Shown here: piece by piece, positions 53,201-61,900 of the stretch | Layout: every line of letters starts with the position of its first letter | Numbering within the stretch: the stretch's first letter is position 1 | Source: Phytopythium helicoides | Lineage: Eukaryota; Oomycota; Peronosporomycetes; Pythiales; Pythiaceae | Direction of reading: 5' to 3' | Assembly: GCA_024867545.1 (NCBI GenBank) | Contig: JANFNE010000003.1 | Coordinates: 930,001-994,000 of the forward strand | DNA length: 64,000 bases | Made by a program: the position numbers and the translations under genes | The notes under the pieces: generated by a model | Database searches by the model: none | Told to the model about the DNA's origin: nothing | The model's input: only the letters and a program-made list of their open reading frames with translations

Positions 53201-55692
53201 ATTTAGCGAACTCCGGTAGCTCTCTAGGGGATCCCTCTGATGTGAGGATAAAAAGTGCCCAAATTTCGGTATCCAATGAGCCATCAACAGAGCAAGCTGC
53301 AGGATCTTCATCGACGCACATTTCCAGCAGCCGTACTCCACTTGGGCGAGCATGCATGCTTGCTAGAAGTCTCGCATCCCGTATCGCAGATGACCGGTGA
53401 TGTTGCGTATGTTCCAACAGTGTTGCTGGCGAATGTCCTGAGACTTGCTCGGTTCGTTTCGGGGTTTGGTGTGTCTCGCTCTGCCGTCCTGGATGACACT
53501 GTTGCGTTTCGTGGCTGGATCAAGCCTGCGTCGTTTCACTTTACACGAAGACTATCGCTCGATCAGCTGCTAAGTTATATGCGAGCACCATTGCGGCCAA
53601 CTCTTGTTCTCCTTGGCGAACTACTGTTAGTACTTCGCCGAAGCCACTTTATCCCAGAGACTATCAATATTTCAGCGCTCGAAGAGCTTGTTCAGCCATT
53701 TTGGCTTCAAACGAGTAGCTTCACTTCGAAAAGTAGTAGTGGTGTAGTGTGGCAGCCAGTGCCTCGAGCCAGTGCGCACATGCCGGAGCATCGAGCGGCT
53801 TGGAATCGGGCGATTCGTCGATGTGAAGCTGCTCGGACATCATCTGGTGCTGTCTTGGCCGAAAAGGAGTTTGATGCTGAATCATCGATGCCACGATCGA
53901 CGCTGAGCCCATCAAAGATGAGAGCTGGGAGTCTGTCATGTCCTGCTAGCCCCTTTACTCGACGTCGTAGCCACCGGGAACTGCTGAACAGTGCGTTCCG
54001 TTACGAACTACAAACATTGACGCTGTGTGAGCTGTTCGAGGAAATGGAGGCGCTTGATAATGGTTATCTCGACATTGCGGAGCTGAGATCACTCAGCAAA
54101 ATCTACGAGGTGACTTCAAACTGAACTTCTTTAGAAATGAATATCTGATCCTAATAGGTAGATCATGCCAATGCAGGGTGTGGAGCATGAGTTGGAGACG
54201 TGGAGCGAACTCCCCAATTCACTCGAACTTGTTGGCACTCGCGAGCGTCTAACATCTGAGGAGCTGGTAGATCTTGCGCTGCAGGTTGACCAGCAGCAGC
54301 GCCGAACAACGGTCACAATACTTCGATCCATGCTCGAAAGTGAGCCGATGGTTGAGGCTCTGGAGAGGTTCGACCAGCAAGGTTATGGAAATCTGTCCTT
54401 TGAAGGTACGGGCGGATACGTACCGGTATTGCTGTGCAGGTCTTCAGATATTGAAGCTTGCTCCAAATTGACTGCAGACTTTCGCCAGCTAGCTGATGAC
54501 TCGCTTCAGGCAGATCGAGATATTTTCCAAGCATTTCGAAAAGAGCCAACAGTTCTAGGATTTTGTATTCGCCATGGTGCGACTGAAGTATTTGCCATTG
54601 ACACAATCTGTGTGCAGTGCACCAACCAGGTATTGTGTTGTTGGTTATAACTCGGAACACTTACTACCTTACACCTGACATATCCAAATTGCAGTTTATC
54701 AGCAACGAAGCCGAATCCAACACCATATCACCTGAAAGCACTCGATCTCTTGACGGAAACGAAGAAGGGGCAGAAACTATGATAGACCAACCGCAACATG
54801 ATCTACAGGTAGGAGATCAGGACGCATCTGCAGAAAGCGATTCCTCAGACAACGAGAGACAAAATATCTCGTCACCGGATTCGCTTCGCGACCTTCCGAT
54901 CCGAAGGAGATGCACTGTGACAATAGGTGCTACCCCAGAGCTCTCAGAGCGGCACCCGGCTCATGATAAGGAGCTGCGCCAAGTTTTGACGCGGCTTGAA
55001 GCAGCTGAGTGGCATGTCCGGTACCGTCAGGAAAGTATGGGTAAAGCTTCATTTAGCCAGCTTATCGCTGAGCATTCAGCACAAGCTGAAGCAACTCGAA
55101 TATTGGCCCGAAGTCCATCGGTCGGAAGCACCTGGTACCTCGATCACAGAGACGGGGAAGACATTGCATCGCAGTAGTGCAGGGAGTTCTAAGAGTGTAG
55201 GGTCTGATTCACTCTCCAACATCGGCGGTACCACAATTGATCTGGAGCAAACATTGCGAGAATCTAGACGAGATGAGATCAGTACGCCTGCAAGAAGAAA
55301 GTCGTCAGCATCATCAACCTCAAGAAAAGATAAAACGGCGGGAGTGCCTCGCAAAGCGAAACATGCCTCCCAAGGCTTCGTAGAGGCAGCAGCACCGTCG
55401 CTGTCAGAGCTATTGCGAGTAGAATTAGGCGCCACTACATTTGACAAGTCGCTGCAATCAAACAAACGTCGATGGAAAGCCCGCCCACTCCAGACTGCAC
55501 ACTCGACGAATGTGCTCATTAAAAAGGTATCCCAAACTGAGGCCAAGCGGAAAAAGGTGAGCTGTGCTGAGTCATTTAAGTGGTTGATGATCAGTTTCTG
55601 ATCATGATTCTCCATCGCAGTTGGACCAGCTCGTTCTCGCTGAGCTCGACGAAGTCAAGCAGCGACTAGCTCGATTGATGCAGGAGTCATAG
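50250..55692 (+). CDS. Very large oomycete-type protein with EF-hand-like segment, frame-broken
   Basis: I infer seven exons: 50250-50324, 50395-50439, 50498-51081, 51186-54109, 54162-54629, 54695-55556 and 55621-55692, giving roughly 1670 residues. The start MPRRGSLTARLRAEVQASTA splices in phase 0 to ELDGGAVVPYPCDVK and then PGIFFFKYLQPYEHQS, a clean join. Later blocks include SCFLCGSLCEL (possible metal-binding Cys), FIRDAAGVWWFLSVVNFR and YYLEYQLGQCFNRIHLEG. Near residue 1160 is ELFEEMEALDNGYLDIAELR, an EF-hand-like loop (DNGYLDIAE, weak). The C-terminal 350 residues are charged and disordered (RRKSSASSTSRKDK) with a final helix, LDQLVLAELDEVKQRLARL. Frame breaks occur near 53343 and 55100-55165. 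I do not recognise the family. Its stop overlaps the convergent methyltransferase stop. Confidence 0.62.
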
Positions 55693-56387
55693 CGGGTTTT
55701 GCCACAAAATCTTCTGGTCCAGCCCGAATAACGTCATCGGGACAAATCCATGTCGTACAAATACCATCGACGGCCTTCGATGCGTCCCGATCGCCTTGGC
55801 GTCCACTCTGGAACGTGAAACTGAGTGGACAGGTATCTCTCGTGAGCTCAACGTGCCATCCAGCTCTGTCATTGCCTGAACGAGACGCACCCCGATGGAT
55901 AACACGCTCGCACTGTCATTCAGCTGAGTTTTGAGATGATCCCGGATGCCCGGCAGTGACTCTGCGAACGCGTACACGATGACGAGTCGCGCGTGAGAGA
56001 TGTCGACGCGCATGATGTCGCCAAGCTCGACGCGGATGCGGTCGTCCATTCGCGTCGCTTGACCTCCTGCCTACACCTGTCCACTAGCTCCGCGTCGATC
56101 TCAATCCCCAGTGCGGAGCATCCGAATCGCTCGACGCCCGAGAACAGCCATCGGCCGTCTCCGCAGCCCAGGTCCACGAGCAGGTCGTCCCTCCCCAGCG
56201 GCGGAGCGCTCTCCTCGGCGGCCAGCAGGTCCCAGATCCGCGCCACCAGCGCGTGCGGCGACGGGCTGAAGGGTGCGAACAGCGGCGCTGCGTCTTCCCC
56301 TTGGGCTCTCAGCGCGTCGCGCGCCTGCTGCTTGGCGGCCGCGAGCAGCAGCGCACGTGCGCGGCGGCGTCGGTCGGCGTCGGCCAT
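55687..56387 (-). CDS. Class I SAM-dependent methyltransferase (FAM173/ATPSCKMT-like), one frame break
   Basis: From the ATG at 56387 (MADADRRRRARALLLAAA). Motif I is DLLVDLGCGDGRWLF, and motif II ends with an acidic residue in SALGIEIDAELVDRCR; both bind S-adenosylmethionine. After a one-base break near 56050 the frame resumes with DDRIRVELGDIMRVDISHAR, and LVIVYAFAESLPGIRDHLK matches the (V/I)YxFxxP-type block of small lysine methyltransferases such as FAM173. A second ATG at 56420 lies only a few bases from the CCAAT motif at 56427, so 56387 is preferred. Substrate unknown. The last 6 bases overlap the convergent large gene. Confidence 0.65.
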
Positions 56388-56426
56388 GTCGCCGAGATGG
56401 CTTGTAGCTGCTCGTTTCATCTCCTT

Positions 56427-56481
56427 GGATTGGCTGAAAATCTGCGATAATAGCGAATGGAGCGTTTTGATTGGCTGAAAG
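56427..56481. promoter_or_regulatory. Paired extended CCAAT motifs in bidirectional promoter
   Basis: GGATTGGCTGAAAA (56427-56440) and TTGATTGGCTGAAAG (56467-56481), 40 bp apart in the same orientation, between the divergent methyltransferase (start 56387) and the gene at 56534. Confidence 0.6.
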
Positions 56482-56533
56482 TTTGACTGGACGGGTGCGG
56501 GAGGCAGGACGGCAGGCGCCACTAGCCGAGACG

Positions 56534-57215
56534 ATGGCGGGACGCAAGCCGAGGAGCGAGCGCGCGGCGCCGCCGCCGCGGCCCAGCGACAGCGACGACG
56601 AGGCGCCGGAGGAGTTTTCCAAGGAGAGCGCGGCGCAGCAGGCGCAGGCGCAGCGCGCGCGCGAGCAGCAGGCGCAGGAGGCGGCGAGGGCGGCGAGCAA
56701 GCGGTGCGCGCGCGCGGTTGAGGGCTGGCGGAGGCGCCGGTGACTGACGGAGTGGGCGAGCAGCAAGCGCCAGCCGCGGAAAGAGGAGAAGCGGGAGGAG
56801 CCGGAGCTGGAGGAGCTGCCGGACGACGTGCTGTCGGCGGTGGCCGCGCACCACGAGTACGTTGCGCGGATGAGTTGCGTCGCGGGGCGGTTGCTGACGA
56901 CTGCGTGGCAGGACGGACGCCGCGGAGGCCGAGGCCGAGGAGAAGCGCGAGCAGCAGCGCGAGCGCAGAGAGCAGCTCAAGAAGCAGAAGACGCACGTGC
57001 GGCAGTTCGGCACCGTCGAGGCGCGCACGCTGGCCAGCGCCGTGGCTGCAGACGCCCCGAGCCGCAAGCTCACGCCCAGCGCCGAGCAGTTTCTAAAGCG
57101 CCGCACGGCGCCGCACCGCGCGCGCTCCCACCTGCTCCAGGGTCACAAGTCGCTATTTACCAAGCAGCAGAAGCAGCGCAGCCAGGAGCAGCAGCACGAG
57201 GGCGTTTCGGCATGA
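56534..57215 (+). CDS. Charged coiled-coil protein, possibly nucleolar
   Basis: Three exons (56534-56703, 56764-56856, 56912-57215) in phase 2/2 give 188 residues. The N-terminus is Arg/Pro/Asp-rich (SDSDDEAPEEFSKESAAQQ). The middle is a long Glu/Lys/Arg/Gln helix (EAEEKREQQRERREQLKKQK). The C-terminal 70 residues look like a folded or RNA-binding motif: QFGTVEARTLASAVAADA and EQFLKRRTAPHRARSHLLQG. Composition and the FLKRR...H block recall small ribosome-biogenesis factors such as NOL7, but the match is too weak to name it. Exon 2 could also begin three bases upstream. The GTACGT donor at 56857 was chosen because it restores the charged helix frame. Confidence 0.65.
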
Positions 57216-57528
57216 GCGGGGCAATAGAGTGAGCCCCACGGGAACGTGCTTTCGAACTCGACACTGCAATGTATACCTTTATCTTCCGTCACGGTGTTGG
57301 CTGCAGCATCACTGCAGATAATACTGGTGGTCTGTTCTACCATTCCGAACAGCAAGTTCATGGGCTTGACCCACAGTACTGCTCGGAAAAGTCAGGGATG
57401 GAGCGTGATTGTGAAAGAGAGTACCAGGCTCTCTCTTTCACGAACGCAAGCTTTTTACGTATAATGTGTGTACCTTGGAATCTCTGCTTGTCGCTCTGTG
57501 GTGCAGGAACAAAGAGATGACACTACGT
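57216..57528. other. Intergenic with hairpin
   Basis: 313 bp downstream of the coiled-coil gene. It contains the 11-bp hairpin at 57411-57441 and no ORF of note. Confidence 0.5.
57411..57441. repeat. Perfect 11-bp stem hairpin
   Basis: GTGAAAGAGAG (57411-57421) and its exact reverse complement CTCTCTTTCAC (57431-57441) flank a 9-nt loop. Role unknown; it lies about 200 bp beyond the stop of the gene at 56534. Confidence 0.75.
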
Positions 57529-58500
57529 TCAAAATGTCTCCACATCAGTCCCTGCTTCTCCAGCTTCTATTGCTGCTGCCGATGAGATCACCACCTTGAC
57601 GTCGACCGTGCGACACGAAGTGCCGAAGTTGGAACTCACGCTGGTACTGGCGCTCACGCTGTCGATGAAGCTCGAAATCAAGCTCGTGCTGGAGCCGATG
57701 CTCGAGCTCACGCTCCACAGAGGCACGGCACGCTTTGGTAGACGCGACAACGCCCTTGTAGGCGGTCAGAACCGCCGAAACGCTTGAGTAGTGAGCCTCG
57801 CCATTGCCTTGGGCGGCGGTCGCTCGTGGAGAGTCGACTGGGATGACCATCTCGTATTGAGGCGTTGTCTTGGAGGCAGTGTCAACCTCGAACTTGACCT
57901 CGTCTTTGTCTTCGCTTTCCTCCGAGAAGTCGTCCTCATCCTCACCGTCGTCGAGGTTGATGTCGTCAAAGTCGAGCTTGCGCTGTACTCGCCGTCCTTC
58001 GATTCCTTCCAGTCCTTCCGGTCCTCCGATACCTCCGAGTCGCTCTCGTAGTCCGATTTGCACTCCAAGTCACCGTGCTCGAGCGCGTCGGTGTCGTCAT
58101 TGTCGTCGATGTTGGCACGGCGGCTGTCGGCGTCGAGGATGAACGGCACATCTCCCGGGGTGTATCGTATCGTTAGCAGTAGACGTGCTCGAATGCGAGG
58201 CACTCCGACTCGCTGTATTCATCGTCGCCGTCGCCGCCGCCCGTACTCTCGTCTGTCGTGACGTGAGTCGAGTCGGCTTGGGCCTTGGCCTCGTACACGG
58301 TGGCGGCGGCGGCGGTCGCTTGGGACGTCAGGTCCTTCGATAGGTCTTGCACGATACCGTGGAGGCGTCTGCGCGTTGCTCGAGGCCGGGACCAAGGAGG
58401 CAGAGGCCGCCGAATCGGAACGCGCCGCGACAGACGAGCGCAGCAACAGCGCCGAGCAGCGCGAGGACATGATGATGGGTCTGGTTGAAGTGGAGTGTAG
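57529..58500 (-). pseudogene. Acidic, Ser-rich protein gene, heavily frame-broken
   Basis: Several coding-like blocks follow one another on the minus strand but in different frames: DLSKDLTSQATAAAATVYEA and DGDDEYSESECLAFEHVYC (about 58370-58175); GDVPFILDADSRRANIDDND; KLDFDDINLDDGEDEDDFSE with VDTASKTTPQYEMVIPVD; SSVSAVLTAYKGVVASTKAC; and a Ser-rich end (IGSSTSLISSFIDSVSASTS) stopping at 57529. Codon use and acidity look like one disordered protein. At least three frame switches are needed and only some could be introns. It is either a decayed gene or an error-rich stretch. I do not recognise the protein. Confidence 0.4.
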
Positions 58501-58957
58501 CCATGAGAACCGGATCATACCAAGCCGCATCGTCCGACTGACGGGCGAGCAGGTGGGCAAGTCGGCGCAGTCAGCAAGTGATGCAGTAGCGTGAAAAGCT
58601 GTTTCTATGCAGGACGAGGGGTTGATTTAACAGTAGCCCATGCGTGATTCGGCATCAAGGACCCACTGACTTGCCTCGAACTGCACCACGGTGATCATAG
58701 GGCTCGTCCTGATGCCTAGTAATGCGGGTTCAAAATCCCACCCCACATTGCACAGCTGACTCGTGGTTCCTCGCATCCCGAGAACCGCCATAACTTACTC
58801 TTCAATACGAAGCATCCTATCAGCACCTCAGCACCTAGGTCCTCTATGCCCAAAACAACTCCTCAATGGCCGAACAAGAACCAAAATCACAACCATCAGA
58901 AAACCAACAAAGACCCCCAGGCCTAGACCAGGACAAAATGTGGCAAGCAAGCTGAAG
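58501..58957. other. Intergenic flank of satellite
   Basis: About 460 bp before the array. GGTTCAAAATCCCACC at 58729-58744 resembles a tRNA T-arm, but no full cloverleaf can be built. No gene is supported. Confidence 0.5.
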
Positions 58958-61900
58958 CTCATCCAGCGCATCGCAGACACGGCGAGTGCGCTTCGTGCAA
59001 GGAGCCAGCATAGACCACACACCACGAGCCGAGTGGACAGGGACCTGGACGGCGAGGACGACACCGAGGCTCAGCTTCACGCCTCACGCCTCATGCTTCA
59101 CGCTTGGTGCTTCATGCTTGGTGCTTCATGCTTGGTGCTTCAAGGCGTAGAGGTGGCACCCAGCTCCAGCGCATCCAGCGCATCGCAGACACGGCGAGTG
59201 CGCTTCGTGCAAGGAGCCAGCATAGACCACACACCACGAGCCGAGTGGACAGGGACCTGGACGGCGAGGACGACACCGAGGCTCAGCTTCACGCCTCACG
59301 CCTCATGCTTCACGCTTGGTGCTTCATGCTTGGTGCTTCATGCTTGGTGCTTCAAGGCGTAGAGGTGGCACCCAGCTCCAGCGCATCCAGCGCATCGCAG
59401 ACACGGCGAGTGCGCTTCGTGCAAGGAGCCAGCATAGACCACACACCACGAGCCGAGTGGACAGGGACCTGGACGGCGAGGACGACACCGAGGCTCAGCT
59501 TCACGCCTCACGCCTCATGCTTCACGCTTGGTGCTTCATGCTTGGTGCTTCATGCTTGGTGCTTCAAGGCGTAGAGGTGGCACCCAGCTCCAGCGCATCC
59601 AGCGCATCGCAGACACGGCGAGTGCGCTTCGTGCAAGGAGCCAGCATAGACCACACACCACGAGCCGAGTGCGAGTGGACAGGGACCTGGACGGCGAGGA
59701 CGACACCGAGGCTCAGCTTCACGCCTCACGCCTCATGCTTCACGCTTGGTGCTTCATGCTTGGTGCTTCATGCTTGGTGCTTCAAGGCGTAGAGGTGGCA
59801 CCCAGCTCCAGCGCATCCAGCGCATCGCAGACACGGCGAGTGCGCTTCGTGCAAGGAGCCAGCATAGACCACACACCACGAGCCGAGTGGACAGGGACCT
59901 GGACGGCGAGGACGACACCGAGGCTCAGCTTCACGCCTCACGCCTCATGCTTCACGCTTGGTGCTTCATGCTTGGTGCTTCATGCTTGGTGCTTCAAGGC
60001 GTAGAGGTGGCACCCAGCTCCAGCGCATCCAGCGCATCGCAGACACGGCGAGTGCGCTTCGTGCAAGGAGCCAGCATAGACCACACACCACGAGCCGAGT
60101 GGACAGGGACCTGGACGGCGAGGACGACACCGAGGCTCAGCTTCACGCCTCACGCCTCATGCTTCACGCTTGGTGCTTCATGCTTGGTGCTTCATGCTTG
60201 GTGCTTCAAGGCGTAGAGGTGGCACCCAGCTCCAGCGCATCCAGCGCATCGCAGACACGGCGAGTGCGCTTCGTGCAAGGAGCCAGCATAGACCACACAC
60301 CACGAGCCGAGTGGACAGGGACCTGGACGGCGAGGACGACACCGAGGCTCAGCTTCACGCCTCACGCCTCATGCTTCACGCTTGGTGCTTCATGCTTGGT
60401 GCTTCATGCTTGGTGCTTCAAGGCGTAGAGGTGGCACCCAGCTCCAGCGCATCCAGCGCATCGCAGACACGGCGAGTGCGCTTCGTGCAAGGAGCCAGCA
60501 TAGACCACACACCACGAGCCGAGTGGACAGGGACCTGGACGGCGAGGACGACACCGAGGCTCAGCTTCACGCCTCACGCCTCATGCTTCACGCTTGGTGC
60601 TTCATGCTTGGTGCTTCATGCTTGGTGCTTCAAGGCGTAGAGGTGGCACCCAGCTCCAGCGCATCCAGCGCATCGCAGACACGGCGAGTGCGCTTCGTGC
60701 AAGGAGCCAGCATAGACCACACACCACGAGCCGAGTGGACAGGGACCTGGACGGCGAGGACGACACCGAGGCTCAGCTTCACGCCTCACGCCTCATGCTT
60801 CACGCTTGGTGCTTCATGCTTGGTGCTTCATGCTTGGTGCTTCAAGGCGTAGAGGTGGCACCCAGCTCCAGCGCATCCAGCGCATCGCAGACACGGCGAG
60901 TGCGCTTCGTGCAAGGAGCCAGCATAGACCACACACCACGAGCCGAGTGCGAGTGGACAGGGACCTGGACGGCGAGGACGACACCGAGGCTCAGCTTCAC
61001 GCCTCACGCCTCATGCTTCACGCTTGGTGCTTCATGCTTGGTGCTTCATGCTTGGTGCTTCAAGGCGTAGAGGTGGCACCCAGCTCCAGCGCATCCAGCG
61101 CATCGCAGACACGGCGAGTGCGCTTCGTGCAAGGAGCCAGCATAGACCACACACCACGAGCCGAGTGGACAGGGACCTGGACGGCGAGGACGACACCGAG
61201 GCTCAGCTTCACGCCTCACGCCTCATGCTTCACGCTTGGTGCTTCATGCTTGGTGCTTCATGCTTGGTGCTTCAAGGCGTAGAGGTGGCACCCAGCTCCA
61301 GCGCATCCAGCGCATCGCAGACACGGCGAGTGCGCTTCGTGCAAGGAGCCAGCATAGACCACACACCACGAGCCGAGTGCGAGTGGACAGGGACCTGGAC
61401 GGCGAGGACGACACCGAGGCTCAGCTTCACGCCTCACGCCTCATGCTTCACGCTTGGTGCTTCATGCTTGGTGCTTCATGCTTGGTGCTTCAAGGCGTAG
61501 AGGTGGCACCCAGCTCCAGCGCATCCAGCGCATCGCAGACACGGCGAGTGCGCTTCGTGCAAGGAGCCAGCATAGACCACACACCACGAGCCGAGTGGAC
61601 AGGGACCTGGACGGCGAGGACGACACCGAGGCTCAGCTTCACGCCTCACGCCTCATGCTTCACGCTTGGTGCTTCATGCTTGGTGCTTCATGCTTGGTGC
61701 TTCAAGGCGTAGAGGTGGCACCCAGCTCCAGCGCATCCAGCGCATCGCAGACACGGCGAGTGCGCTTCGTGCAAGGAGCCAGCATAGACCACACACCACG
61801 AGCCGAGTGCGAGTGGACAGGGACCTGGACGGCGAGGACGACACCGAGGCTCAGCTTCACGCCTCACGCCTCATGCTTCACGCTTGGTGCTTCATGCTTG

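Noticed and set aside
58697..58748. tRNA gene suggested by GGTTCAAAATCCCACC.
   Set aside because: The T-stem has a mismatch and an 8-nt loop, and no matching acceptor, D or anticodon arms could be found; at most a remnant.
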